A stretch of DNA of 64,000 nucleotides from a virus. The stretch is from IMG/VR virus record IMGVR_UViG_3300029911_000002, positions 62,001-126,000 of that record; one strand, written 5' to 3'. The position numbers were made by a program, and so were the translations under genes. Below are positions 35,937 to 44,248 of the stretch, in pieces. The notes under the pieces were generated by a model. That model did not search any database. It saw nothing but the letters and a program-made list of their open reading frames with translations, and was not told the origin of the DNA. Numbering within the stretch: position 1 is the stretch's first letter; every line of letters starts with the position of its first letter.

Positions 35937-36281
35937 ATGAAATATATTAAAGAATTTGAAAATATTAGTAATGATGATATAAAAGTAGGAGATTATGTTT
36001 TAATAAATATTAATTATAATTCTACAGTTGTTGGTTCAAAAGAATTTATGAAATTTATAAATAATAATATTGGTAAAGTTATAGAAATATTTAGTCCTAA
36101 TAAGTTATATAATAATATAACAATAGAATATAATAATGTTCCAGAACGTATACGTAAGATATGGTTTATAGAAGAAAATGGTAAAATAATAAAAAATGTT
36201 AGATATAATAGAATAGTTGAACATGGTAAAACAATTGAAGAATTAGAATTAAAATTACAAGCAAATAAATTTAATTTATGA
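35937..36281 (+). CDS. KFN-family protein with SH3-like core
   Basis: 114 aa. MKYIKEFENI, VGDYVLININYN, NNNIGKVIEIFS, EYNNVPERI, ending ANKFNL. The EHGKTIEELELKLQANKFNL end is almost identical to those of 4625 and 41494, on the other strand. Confidence 0.75.
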   Translation: MKYIKEFENISNDDIKVGDYVLININYNSTVVGSKEFMKFINNNIGKVIEIFSPNKLYNNITIEYNNVPERIRKIWFIEENGKIIKNVRYNRIVEHGKTIEELELKLQANKFNL

Positions 36282-36808
36282 AATACGTAAAAACCTTTGA
36301 AAATATAATAGAAGGAAAACGTCGAAACGATGTACTTGATATTATTATTGAAGATAATTCATTAAAAATGAAGAAGCTATTAGATAAAAACAAGATAAAT
36401 ATAAATGATAGAATTTATAAACTTAATGGTATAATTTTTGGAGTATCTTATGATATTAAACGTACATTAGATATAATTCCAGATATCGATAATGCAAATT
36501 GGACATTATTAATGATTGCATCTTATATTGGAAAAATTGATATAATTGAAACATTAATAGAATTTGGAGATGAAGAATATATAAATGAAAATTATAAAGG
36601 ATTAACAGCGTTAATGTTAGCTTCTATGAATAATAAAATATTAGCAGTTGAAACATTAATTAAATTAGGTTCTAATATATATTTAACTAATGATAAAGGT
36701 CAAGATTTCTTGGATATTTCAACAAAAGAATTTAGAAAAGAAATTATTGATACTATTGATGATGAAAATGTTATACGATTTATTACAGCAAAAAAATTTA
36801 ACATATAA
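36278..36808 (+). CDS. Ankyrin-repeat KFN-family protein
   Basis: 176 aa. MKYVKTFENI to TAKKFNI. Ankyrin units: NWTLLMIASYIGKIDIIETLIEFGD and KGLTALMLASMNNKILAVETLIKLGS, with a degenerate one before. Confidence 0.8.
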   Translation: MKYVKTFENIIEGKRRNDVLDIIIEDNSLKMKKLLDKNKININDRIYKLNGIIFGVSYDIKRTLDIIPDIDNANWTLLMIASYIGKIDIIETLIEFGDEEYINENYKGLTALMLASMNNKILAVETLIKLGSNIYLTNDKGQDFLDISTKEFRKEIIDTIDDENVIRFITAKKFNI

Positions 36809-36822
36809 AAATAAATAAAAAT

Positions 36823-37275
36823 ATGAAACACGTTAAAGCATTTGAGTCATTAACAGAAAAAGAACAAGAAAAAGTTGATTTATTAGCAGATTTGATGAGT
36901 AGAAATCCAAAAAGTGAAGACAATGATTTTTATATTTTTCTTGCAAAAGATACATTTAAAGAAACTAAAGGAGGATTATATAAAAAAGAATTAGAAATCG
37001 AAAATATGATTAGAATTACTCCTGATTATCATGGATTATTTTCAATTCATGGATTAGAAATGAGAGAAAAATTTCAAATTGATAGTAAAATATATCATAT
37101 ATGGTTACCAAAAGAAATGAGAACGGATATTGAAGGTAAATCTGACGGTGATATGAAGCCTTGGCTATTAAAAATGATAAATAAAAATAAAAGTTACGGA
37201 GCTGATGAATATGGTAAAAAAGTTTATAAAGATGCAATTGATATGAGAAAAAATGCTTCAAAATTTAACATATAA
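36823..37275 (+). CDS. KFN-family protein
   Basis: 150 aa. MKHVKAFESL to NASKFNI. Core with IYHIWLPKEMRTDIEGK; unknown fold. Not overlapping its neighbours. Confidence 0.65.
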   Translation: MKHVKAFESLTEKEQEKVDLLADLMSRNPKSEDNDFYIFLAKDTFKETKGGLYKKELEIENMIRITPDYHGLFSIHGLEMREKFQIDSKIYHIWLPKEMRTDIEGKSDGDMKPWLLKMINKNKSYGADEYGKKVYKDAIDMRKNASKFNI

Positions 37276-37277
37276 AT

Positions 37278-37655
37278 ATGGAAAAATATACTAAAATATT
37301 TGAAGAAGCAAGCAAAGAAAAATGGAATAATTATTGCACAATTATAAGTTATATTGATGAAGATGACAATAATCCAGATGTTTATCTTTGTGATAATGAA
37401 TATCAAGGATTTATTTATCTTAAAAATTTAATTTATGATGAATATGCTGAAAAATATAATTCAGAATATTGTAGCAAGATATTAATAGAATTTAGTACTG
37501 CTGATAATCTTAATGATTTATATGAAATTTTTTGTAGTAAAAATCATAGAATGAGAGTATATTTAATTTATTGTGAATTGAATGAAAAAGTTGAACTTAA
37601 TGACTGGATAAAAGATTGGGAATTAAAAAATACAGCAAGCAAATTTAACGTATAA
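37278..37655 (+). CDS. KFN-family protein
   Basis: 125 aa, acidic. MEKYTKIFEE (variant start) to TASKFNV. Confidence 0.65.
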   Translation: MEKYTKIFEEASKEKWNNYCTIISYIDEDDNNPDVYLCDNEYQGFIYLKNLIYDEYAEKYNSEYCSKILIEFSTADNLNDLYEIFCSKNHRMRVYLIYCELNEKVELNDWIKDWELKNTASKFNV

Positions 37656-37656
37656 T

Positions 37657-37680
37657 ATGAAATATTTAAAATATTTATGA
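37657..37680 (+). pseudogene. Truncated KFN-family start
   Basis: ATG followed by codons for KYLKYL and a stop, directly after the previous gene as at a normal array junction. It looks like the 5' end of a member whose body has been deleted. A terminator hairpin follows at 37699. Confidence 0.5.
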
Positions 37681-37698
37681 AACACTGAATAATAAAAA

Positions 37699-37719
37699 AC
37701 TATTCATTTTTTGAATAGT
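37699..37719. terminator. Terminator hairpin
   Basis: ACTATTCA/TGAATAGT hairpin between convergent genes; short flanking T-rich stretches only. Confidence 0.6.
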
Positions 37720-37721
37720 AA

Positions 37722-38906
37722 TTATAAATTTTTAATCAATTCTTTAAAATGTTTATCAAATATGATTTTAACTTTATCGTAATTAGATTTAGAACATACA
37801 ATTGAATCATGTACAGTAAATAATATTATATCTGGATAGGTATCATAAATTTCTTTTATAACAGTATTAAATATAAAATCACTCTCCATTTTCTGAAGTT
37901 CATGTGATAATTCTTTATAATTATTTCTTTTATCTTTAAATTCTAAAATGTACTCATAAACAGATGGATACAAATTTTGAAATATTCTATTTAATTTCTT
38001 ATTTGTTTTTAAATTATTACCGAACAGAACTTTATAAATAAGTTCTTTAGCTTCATATCTTTCTTTTAATTTTGAATTTTTAATAATATCTTCATATATT
38101 AATCCTTCTTTTACTAATTCAAAATATCTTTTAGTATCACCATTTATATATGACAATTCTTTTTTTAATAGAACAGCAAAAAATAATGGCTGAGAATTAT
38201 TAATATCAATTTCTGAAAGATTCTCATTATTAATACTTAAATATTGATTACGAATTTCTTTTTTAAGAATTGTAAAATTTGTATGGAATCTACCATAATC
38301 ATCAAAATTAAAATAAATACTTTTGGAATTTATATTTTCAATTGATATTAAATTTTTTTGATATTTAGGCTCACACATTTCACCACTTTTTCGTCTACAA
38401 TCAAGTAGTTTTAAAGCTCCTTCATAATCAATATCTATCTTGTTTAATGATTCTATTAACCTTGCTCTAATATCTACTTGGATAGAGCTAAAACTCATCT
38501 CTGTAATAGATGTCTCATACCTATTATTGATTTTTTTCAATAACATATTATCGTAATTTTTCCATCTTAATACATCATAAGTATAATCAATACACAATTT
38601 ATATGTCTTAGTTTTTTTACCTACACAATAATTAGATATCATAGTCATGAAACCTTGCTCACATAAATAATTTATATAATAATTATAATATTCTCCATAT
38701 CGTTTTTTTAATATTATTGATGATAATTTAAATTTAGAATCTGTATTGTTACTGAAATAATATTTGATAATAAGTTCATGTACTATATTAATAAGGTACG
38801 AACATTTCAAATTTATACCTTTATATTCTAATTTTTTTTGCTGAGTTAAATAATTTAAGTCCTTTGAAACAAATTGCCAAATATAATCACTAGATTTTGA
38901 AACCAC
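37722..38906 (-). CDS. Short family-A DNA polymerase-like protein
   Basis: 394 aa from a GTG start. Motif A-like LSEIDINNSQPLFFAVL (residues ~231-247), motif B-like RYEAKELIYKVLFG (R-x3-K-x7-FG, ~282) and motif C-like LFTVHDSIVCS (~367). Order and spacing fit the palm and fingers of family A. No 3'-5' or 5'-3' exonuclease domain fits in 394 aa; the N-terminal ~170 residues look HTH-like. It could be a specialised or priming polymerase. Confidence 0.6.
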   Translation of the reverse strand: MVSKSSDYIWQFVSKDLNYLTQQKKLEYKGINLKCSYLINIVHELIIKYYFSNNTDSKFKLSSIILKKRYGEYYNYYINYLCEQGFMTMISNYCVGKKTKTYKLCIDYTYDVLRWKNYDNMLLKKINNRYETSITEMSFSSIQVDIRARLIESLNKIDIDYEGALKLLDCRRKSGEMCEPKYQKNLISIENINSKSIYFNFDDYGRFHTNFTILKKEIRNQYLSINNENLSEIDINNSQPLFFAVLLKKELSYINGDTKRYFELVKEGLIYEDIIKNSKLKERYEAKELIYKVLFGNNLKTNKKLNRIFQNLYPSVYEYILEFKDKRNNYKELSHELQKMESDFIFNTVIKEIYDTYPDIILFTVHDSIVCSKSNYDKVKIIFDKHFKELIKNL

Positions 38907-39046
38907 TGAACGTTATTTTTTCTTTCATATATAAGATTTATGAGTGTTTGTTTTCTTATATTATTTTTATTTTTAAAATAAATATTTATAACAAAATATA
39001 AACTTTTAATTATAAATAATATACGAATTAAAAACAATTAATAATA

Positions 39047-39232
39047 ATGGATACATTTATATTTATATTAAATATTTTATATTTAGTAATAATGATGACT
39101 TTAGTTTCATTAAACATAAAATATGGTAATAAATCACCAATATATGAAATATTTGGAATAATAATAATATCAATACTTATATTAACAGTATTATCATATG
39201 CAATATTAATAACCCCAATTATAGCGATATAA
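39047..39232 (+). CDS. Small two-helix membrane protein
   Basis: 61 aa with two hydrophobic segments (~3-23 and ~33-58) around SLNIKYGNKSPIYE. Size fits a small holin-like protein, but there is no lysis gene beside it. Confidence 0.5.
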   Translation: MDTFIFILNILYLVIMMTLVSLNIKYGNKSPIYEIFGIIIISILILTVLSYAILITPIIAI

Positions 39233-39249
39233 ATAAAAAATCATTTTAT

Positions 39250-39280
39250 TTTGTATATTTGAAAAAATATATTATCTTTA
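39250..39280 (+). promoter_or_regulatory. Bacteroidota-type promoter with both boxes
   Basis: TTTG at 39250-39253, 19 nt, TATCTTTA at 39273-39280, ahead of the gene at 39304. Confidence 0.6.
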
Positions 39281-39303
39281 CACAAAATTTAAAATATATC
39301 ACA

Positions 39304-39738
39304 ATGAAAAGATTTATAACTATCAATCAAAAAGACAAAGATTTCTTTAAAATGATTAATCAATCTGAACATGGATTTGATTTAATTATTACGGCAGATT
39401 CAAAAATGAAATCATTATTAGATATTATAAATTTTAATAATCAAGAAGATGAAATTTATATATCTTGGCAACAAAAATTCAAAAATGAGAATTTTACATT
39501 ATATAAAAAATGTATATTTTCAAATCCAGAAGATAATTATTTTAAAGAACAAGGATTTTTTTCAATACAAAAAAAATGTGGTACTAAAATTCATGTTAGT
39601 TGTTCAGGAATATCTTATTTTACTTCGAATAAAATGTTTATAAATAAAAATGTAAAATATTCTACATATTCATTTAAAGATTCTAAATCATTAATTAGAA
39701 TGTTAAAAATTGGAGAATTAAACTCAATTGAATTATGA
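39304..39738 (+). CDS. Hypothetical protein
   Basis: 144 aa from the ATG at 39304; earlier in-frame codons overlap the promoter. KRFITINQKDKDFFKMINQ start, a strand-rich middle. Overlaps the next gene by ATGA. Function unknown. Confidence 0.6.
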   Translation: MKRFITINQKDKDFFKMINQSEHGFDLIITADSKMKSLLDIINFNNQEDEIYISWQQKFKNENFTLYKKCIFSNPEDNYFKEQGFFSIQKKCGTKIHVSCSGISYFTSNKMFINKNVKYSTYSFKDSKSLIRMLKIGELNSIEL

Positions 39739-40073
39739 AAATAACTATAAATCAAGTAAATCCTCCTATTAATATTATTAGAAAAATTAAACTTAATAAG
39801 ATTAATAGAAATAAAATTCAAACAGATTATATAAAATATAATTGGAAAATTACTACTGAAAATATAAACGAAGATTTGAGAGATTTTCATTTATTTTGTT
39901 TATCTATTGCAATGGAGTTAATTGATGATAATTCAAAAACAAACGAAATAGGAAAAATTGAATACATTAAAATAAAAAAGTCAAAAAAAGACATTTCAAA
40001 AATTAAAGAATTATTTGAATATATTGCTAATGATAAAAAAAAATATCCTGATAAATACAAAAAAAATAAATAA
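39735..40073 (+). CDS. Hypothetical basic protein
   Basis: 112 aa, lysine-rich at both ends (KKSKKDISKIKELFEY). No domain recognised. Confidence 0.5.
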   Translation: MKITINQVNPPINIIRKIKLNKINRNKIQTDYIKYNWKITTENINEDLRDFHLFCLSIAMELIDDNSKTNEIGKIEYIKIKKSKKDISKIKELFEYIANDKKKYPDKYKKNK

Positions 40074-40138
40074 ATATTAAAAAATATTAAATGTTCAATA
40101 AAAATATCATTTAATTTTCATATATCATTAAAAAACTA

Positions 40139-40146
40139 TATCTTTG
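40139..40146 (+). promoter_or_regulatory. Bacteroidota-type promoter (-7 element)
   Basis: TATCTTTG followed about 45 nt later by the first micro-ORF at 40193; no other gene start lies before the terminator at 40385. Confidence 0.65.
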
Positions 40147-40192
40147 TACTGTAATTAAAACTTAATATATTTACTTTAAAAAAATATTTAAT

Positions 40193-40228
40193 ATGGAAGA
40201 TAGTTGCAATTCACCGCCGATACAATAA
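40193..40228 (+). CDS. Micro-ORF MEDSCNSPPIQ
   Basis: 11 codons. The 24 nt encoding DSCNSPPI are repeated without change in the micro-ORF at 40291 and are much richer in G+C than the surroundings, so they are under selection as peptide, RNA or both. Lies on an apparent ~270-nt transcript with its own promoter and terminator. Confidence 0.5.
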   Translation: MEDSCNSPPIQ

Positions 40229-40290
40229 TAGATAAAAATATAATAGATAAAATATAAATAAATTAGATAAAATATAAATAATATAATAAT

Positions 40291-40323
40291 ATGAAAGATA
40301 GTTGCAATTCACCGCCGATATAA
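40291..40323 (+). CDS. Micro-ORF MKDSCNSPPI
   Basis: 10 codons. Same DSCNSPPI core as the micro-ORF at 40193, separated by AT-rich TAGATAAAATATAAAT repeats. The second codon and the residue after the core differ while the core is conserved to the nucleotide. Confidence 0.5.
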   Translation: MKDSCNSPPI

Positions 40324-40384
40324 CAAAATATAAGATATATAATCGAAAAATATAGATAAAAATATAAATGAAAGCCATAAAAGC

Positions 40385-40418
40385 AAAAAGTCATTCTTTT
40401 TAAAGAATGACTTTTTAT
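40385..40418. terminator. Bidirectional terminator
   Basis: AAAAAGTCATTCTTT/AAAGAATGACTTTTT hairpin. Confidence 0.85.
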
Positions 40419-40438
40419 TTTATAATACATTTTAATAT

Positions 40439-40912
40439 TTAAACTTCTTCAGCGGCTTCTTTAGCATTAGTTACTTTTTTAGCAAGATTTACACCTTCTT
40501 CACCTAATTCACCATTATTTAATTGTCCAATAACATCTTGATATTTACTAAATTCACTATTAACTTGTTCAGGAAAAGATTCGTCTTTTTGCTTAGTTTT
40601 AAATAATTCTGCTCCTTTTTTGCCCAATTCTATGACTTTTTCAGCGAATTCTTTACCACGCTCTCCTAATTTATTATTTTTTAATAATTCTAAAACTCCA
40701 CTTGTTGTAACTTTAACGATACCTGTTCCAATTGCTCCTACTGCTAATGCATCAATTGCTATTCCAGCCCAATAATACACTTGTTCAAGAGCACCTAATG
40801 ATGCTGCATTAGAAAATAATTCAGACCATATATTTTCATTTAAGTTATTTTCTTCGTTATTAGTTTTTACTTTTTCAGTTATAAATGAACCAAAATCTTT
40901 AAGTTTTTTCAT
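40439..40912 (-). CDS. Small protein with CTS-like start and hydrophobic segment
   Basis: 157 aa. N-terminus MKKLKDFGSFITE resembles the T4 capsid-targeting sequence (MKTYQEFIAE), including an I-x-E site. A hydrophobic segment YYWAGIAIDALAVGAIGTGI lies at ~44-63, followed by a charged helical C-terminus with a twofold LxNGELGEEG/LKNNKLGERG pattern. Possibly an internal head protein acting at membranes after injection; inference. Confidence 0.55.
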   Translation of the reverse strand: MKKLKDFGSFITEKVKTNNEENNLNENIWSELFSNAASLGALEQVYYWAGIAIDALAVGAIGTGIVKVTTSGVLELLKNNKLGERGKEFAEKVIELGKKGAELFKTKQKDESFPEQVNSEFSKYQDVIGQLNNGELGEEGVNLAKKVTNAKEAAEEV

Positions 40913-40984
40913 ATAATTTATTTTTTTATTTTTTATTTATTATTTATTCTATATATAATTTTTATTTATTCTTTTTTATTTACA

Positions 40985-41497
40985 TTATATATTAAATTTA
41001 TCAGTATTAAATATATATGAAAATGCATTTTTTACTTTAGATGTAAAATAATAAGAATATTCGTTGTAATATTTTTTAATTATTTCTAAATTCGGAATAT
41101 TTGATAATAATTCAATTATTTTATTGTCTAATTTATTAGTAAATTCAGGTTTATAATATTTATAAATATTATCTTCTATTTTAAATATAGATTTACGATT
41201 AATTAAACTAGAAGAATTAATGTTTTTTTCTTTAATAAATTTGTCTATATTTTTATAAAAACTATTAGTATCAGTATATGAATTATTTATTCCAATAAGA
41301 TTATTGAAAATTGTTCTATGTTGAAACCTATCTGATTCAAGTTCTGTTAATGTTAAATCATCAATTTTATCTAAAATATTTAATCTTTTTATATAATCAG
41401 TGATAAACACTGAAAGTAAAGATTCTTCTTCTTTTGTTAAATATTGATTATTATAATCAGATGATTTTCTTTCTTCAAATGTTTTTACGTATTTCAT
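40985..41497 (-). CDS. KFN-family protein
   Basis: 170 aa. MKYVKTFEER to NTDKFNI; mainly helical (SLLSVFITDYIKRLNILDKI). Confidence 0.65.
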   Translation of the reverse strand: MKYVKTFEERKSSDYNNQYLTKEEESLLSVFITDYIKRLNILDKIDDLTLTELESDRFQHRTIFNNLIGINNSYTDTNSFYKNIDKFIKEKNINSSSLINRKSIFKIEDNIYKYYKPEFTNKLDNKIIELLSNIPNLEIIKKYYNEYSYYFTSKVKNAFSYIFNTDKFNI

Positions 41498-41823
41498 AAA
41501 TTAAATTTATTTGCTTGTAATTTTAATTCTAATTGCTCTTTTGTTTTACCATGCTCAACTATTCTATTAATATCAAAAGTTCGAATATCTAATCCATTAT
41601 TAATATTAAAATAAGATTTAATAGTTTCAGGCACATTTTCATATAACACAACAACATCATTACGGTCAGTAATAATATCAATTATTTTACCAATAGTATT
41701 ATTTATAAAATTCTCTGTATCTATTTGTTTTTGAGTATAAGGAAGTATATTAATTTTAATTAATACATAATCACCAACTTCTAAATTATCTTCTATATTT
41801 TCATAATATTTTAAATATTTCAT
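41494..41823 (-). CDS. KFN-family protein with SH3-like core
   Basis: 109 aa from the ATG at 41823, which gives MKYLKYYENI; the in-frame ATG at 41844 is inside the TATATATAA tract. VGDYVLIKINIL, NNTIGKIIDII, YENVPETI, EHGKTKEQLELKLQANKFNL. Confidence 0.72.
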   Translation of the reverse strand: MKYLKYYENIEDNLEVGDYVLIKINILPYTQKQIDTENFINNTIGKIIDIITDRNDVVVLYENVPETIKSYFNINNGLDIRTFDINRIVEHGKTKEQLELKLQANKFNL

Positions 41824-41875
41824 ATTATTATATATAAAAATCATTATATCATTTTTTTATTTCAAAATAATGTAT

Positions 41876-41883
41876 TATCTTTG
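41876..41883 (+). promoter_or_regulatory. Bacteroidota-type promoter (-7 element)
   Basis: TATCTTTG 36 nt before the ATG at 41920. Confidence 0.6.
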
Positions 41884-41919
41884 TTGAAAATATTATATAA
41901 CCTATTCAATAAAAATATC

Positions 41920-42096
41920 ATGAAAAAAATATTAATTTTAATTGCATATCCTATTATTTTTGCTATATTAGGATTATTAGTATTTTCTTATGTTGGATTG
42001 ATATTTGGATTCCTATTTGGTTTAATTATTGATTTTTTTTGGTTCGAAATATCAAAATCAATTATACACGGAGAAACATTATATGATGAATATTAA
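41920..42096 (+). CDS. Small membrane protein
   Basis: 58 aa from the ATG at 41920, just after the promoter. Two hydrophobic stretches (ILILIAYPIIFAILGLLVFS and VGLIFGFLFGLIIDFFW), then a short charged end. Overlaps the next gene by 14 nt. Confidence 0.55.
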   Translation: MKKILILIAYPIIFAILGLLVFSYVGLIFGFLFGLIIDFFWFEISKSIIHGETLYDEY

Positions 42097-42412
42097 AACA
42101 TTAGTAATACGACTTAAAGAATCATGTAAAAATGCGATAATTCAATGTTCAACAAGAACATTTGAAATTAATAATTGGTCAACATTATATAATAAAGATA
42201 GAACAAATTTTAGGGAGTATAAGTTAACTGATAGAGGATGGATTAATTTAAATCTTTCTGATTTTCAATTTTCAAATATTAAACCTATTAATATTAAACT
42301 TCAAAGAAATATGAAAATAAAATCATTAGAATTAATACCAGAATATGATTATAAAATTTGGACTGATGATGAAGTTTATAAACATTCTAGATTTAAAGAA
42401 TTACCATTTTAA
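42083..42412 (+). CDS. Hypothetical protein
   Basis: 109 aa from the ATG at 42083 (or 42086); upstream in-frame ATGs lie deep in the previous gene. Polar, with FREYKLTDRGWINLNLSD. Unknown. Confidence 0.5.
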   Translation: MMNIKTLVIRLKESCKNAIIQCSTRTFEINNWSTLYNKDRTNFREYKLTDRGWINLNLSDFQFSNIKPINIKLQRNMKIKSLELIPEYDYKIWTDDEVYKHSRFKELPF

Positions 42413-42424
42413 AAATAATAAAAA

Positions 42425-42733
42425 ATGAAAACAGAAATTGAAAAAATTAAAGAAGAAATTGAACTCAAGAAAAAAGAACTTGAACAATTAGAGCTAAAAG
42501 CTGAATTAAAAAATAAAGAAGTAGCAATCAAAAATTTATCTGAATTTACAGATTTAGAAAAATGTAATTTTTTTGATAAATTATACAAATTAGCATCAGA
42601 TCAATTTGAAACATCAAAAGAAAATGGTGATCGAAATGATGATGATGAACATTATGCATGGGAAGTATGCATGGAAATATTAGCACGTGATAGTACTACA
42701 TTTTGGAATTATTATAATTCATTATTTTATTAA
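42425..42733 (+). CDS. Coiled-coil small protein
   Basis: 102 aa. Residues 1-38 are a clear charged heptad helix (KIKEEIELKKKELEQLELKA), then a globular part ending in WEVCMEILARDSTTFWNYY. Confidence 0.6.
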   Translation: MKTEIEKIKEEIELKKKELEQLELKAELKNKEVAIKNLSEFTDLEKCNFFDKLYKLASDQFETSKENGDRNDDDEHYAWEVCMEILARDSTTFWNYYNSLFY

Positions 42734-42783
42734 AAAATAAAATATCTAATATTTTATATATACAAAAAAATATTAGATACTTA

Positions 42784-43518
42784 ATGAAAAGCTATAATAA
42801 CTTCATAACAGAAAGAAAAATATCATATAAAAAATTACTTTGCCCTGATATTTGGGAAAATAAAGTAATTATACCAAGAATCGAAGAAAAATTATTAAGA
42901 ATTGCAAGAGATTTTTATAAAGAGTTAGATGTAGAAGCAGAAATAAAAGATATTATATTAACAGGATCAATTACCAATTTTAATTATACAAAATTATCAG
43001 ATTTAGACGTACATATTATAATTGATTTTTCTGAAGTAGATGATAATGTTGAATTAGTTAAAAAAGCATTTGATGGGCAAAGATTCATGTGGAACATAAG
43101 ACATAACATTATTATAAAAGAACATGATGTTGAGTTATATGTACAAGATGTAAATGAAGAAAATATATCATCAGGTAGTTATTCATTAATGAATCATATA
43201 TGGTTAAAAGAGCCATCTTATAGTCAGCCAAATGTAGACAATAAAGAAGTTAATTCTAAATATGAACTAAGAGCATCAGATATTAATGAATTTGAAAAAT
43301 TATCAAAACAAAATTTAGATCCTTATGATTCTGAGCAATATTATAACAAAGCAAAAGAATTAAAAACTAAGATAATGAAATCTAGAAAAGATGGATTATC
43401 AGAAAGTGGAGAATTTTCAATTGAAAATTTAGTATTCAAAAAATTAAGAAATGAAGGAAAATTTAAAAAATTAATTGATATAATAGGCATTTTATATGAT
43501 AAAATATATTCTCAGTAA
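42784..43518 (+). CDS. Nucleotidyltransferase-fold protein with T4-like capsid-targeting N-terminus
   Basis: 244 aa. MKSYNNFITE aligns residue for residue with T4 MKTYQEFIAE and has the I-x-E cleavage pattern of the T4 prohead protease. Residues ~58-82 hold the nucleotidyltransferase signature GSITNFNYTKLSDLDVHIII (GS...DxD). The C-terminus is helical. If packaged, it would be injected with the DNA and could transfer nucleotides to a host tRNA, protein or small molecule. Confidence 0.7.
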   Translation: MKSYNNFITERKISYKKLLCPDIWENKVIIPRIEEKLLRIARDFYKELDVEAEIKDIILTGSITNFNYTKLSDLDVHIIIDFSEVDDNVELVKKAFDGQRFMWNIRHNIIIKEHDVELYVQDVNEENISSGSYSLMNHIWLKEPSYSQPNVDNKEVNSKYELRASDINEFEKLSKQNLDPYDSEQYYNKAKELKTKIMKSRKDGLSESGEFSIENLVFKKLRNEGKFKKLIDIIGILYDKIYSQ

Positions 43519-43539
43519 TTAAATTGTTAAAAAAGAATA

Positions 43540-43568
43540 AAAGTTAATCATTTTTGATTAACTTTTTT
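43540..43568 (+). terminator. Terminator
   Basis: AAAGTTAATCA/TGATTAACTTT hairpin followed by T-run. Confidence 0.8.
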
Positions 43569-43588
43569 AGTATGCCAATATTTATTAT

Positions 43589-43596
43589 TATCTTTG
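43589..43596 (+). promoter_or_regulatory. Bacteroidota-type promoter, probably leaderless
   Basis: TATCTTTG ends 4 nt before the ATG at 43601, so transcription would begin at or next to the start codon. Confidence 0.55.
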
Positions 43597-43600
43597 TACT

Positions 43601-43870
43601 ATGAAAACAGAAGATAAAATACAACAAGTAATTGATTTATCAGAACAGAAAACAAGTCTTTTAAAAGAATTGAAAGAATCTGTTATATATGAACAAAAAT
43701 CATATGACTTAATTAAATTCAATATTGGATTTGAAAATACATATCTTCTGATCCGTATTTCTGATAAAATAGAAGTTTCATCAGGAGGAATTAATATAAT
43801 TAAATCTTTCATAAAAATAAGAAATATTGATATTGATACTATATATAACAATAAATGTTTAATCAACTAA
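43601..43870 (+). CDS. Small hypothetical protein
   Basis: 89 aa. Helical N-terminus (KIQQVIDLSEQKTSLLKELK), then strands. May be translated from a leaderless mRNA given the promoter position. Unknown function. Confidence 0.55.
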   Translation: MKTEDKIQQVIDLSEQKTSLLKELKESVIYEQKSYDLIKFNIGFENTYLLIRISDKIEVSSGGINIIKSFIKIRNIDIDTIYNNKCLIN

Positions 43871-43882
43871 ATTATTAAAATC

Positions 43883-44245
43883 ATGAAAGTAAGTTTTGAA
43901 AAAGTTAGTGCTATTGCACTTGATGAAGTATCAAAAAGCAAATACATTTATTTTAATCAAATGACAGGTGTTATAGCCACAGTATTAGACAGATCAGGCG
44001 TAGAAAAAATTAATCCTATTCCTGAAGATTATTTTATTGCAATTAAAAATGCTCTCGCAGATGAATTTCATGGTGGAATGGAGCCAGAATTTAAAACTGA
44101 AGAAGAATTTAATAATTGGAATAATTTAGATTCTAACCATTTTTTCTATATCACAATAGAAGAAGCAAAAATTGATCCAAGATTCAGATTTACTCATTCT
44201 CCTTATCAAGATAAAAAACTTCCTTTTTTAGTTTACTCTAAATAA
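43883..44245 (+). CDS. Hypothetical protein
   Basis: 120 aa. MKVSFEKVSAIALDEVSKSKYIYFNQ; a FHGGMEPEFKTEEEFNNW segment. No family recognised. Confidence 0.5.
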   Translation: MKVSFEKVSAIALDEVSKSKYIYFNQMTGVIATVLDRSGVEKINPIPEDYFIAIKNALADEFHGGMEPEFKTEEEFNNWNNLDSNHFFYITIEEAKIDPRFRFTHSPYQDKKLPFLVYSK

Positions 44246-44248
44246 TAT

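Noticed and set aside
38855-39037. Minus-strand 60-aa hydrophobic ORF upstream of the polymerase-like gene
   Set aside because: TTG start, AT-rich low-complexity composition, and overlap with the start of a better supported gene.
40368-40403. Third micro-ORF (MKAIKAKSHSF) on the small transcript
   Set aside because: It runs into the terminator stem and shares nothing with the DSCNSPPI core; likely chance.
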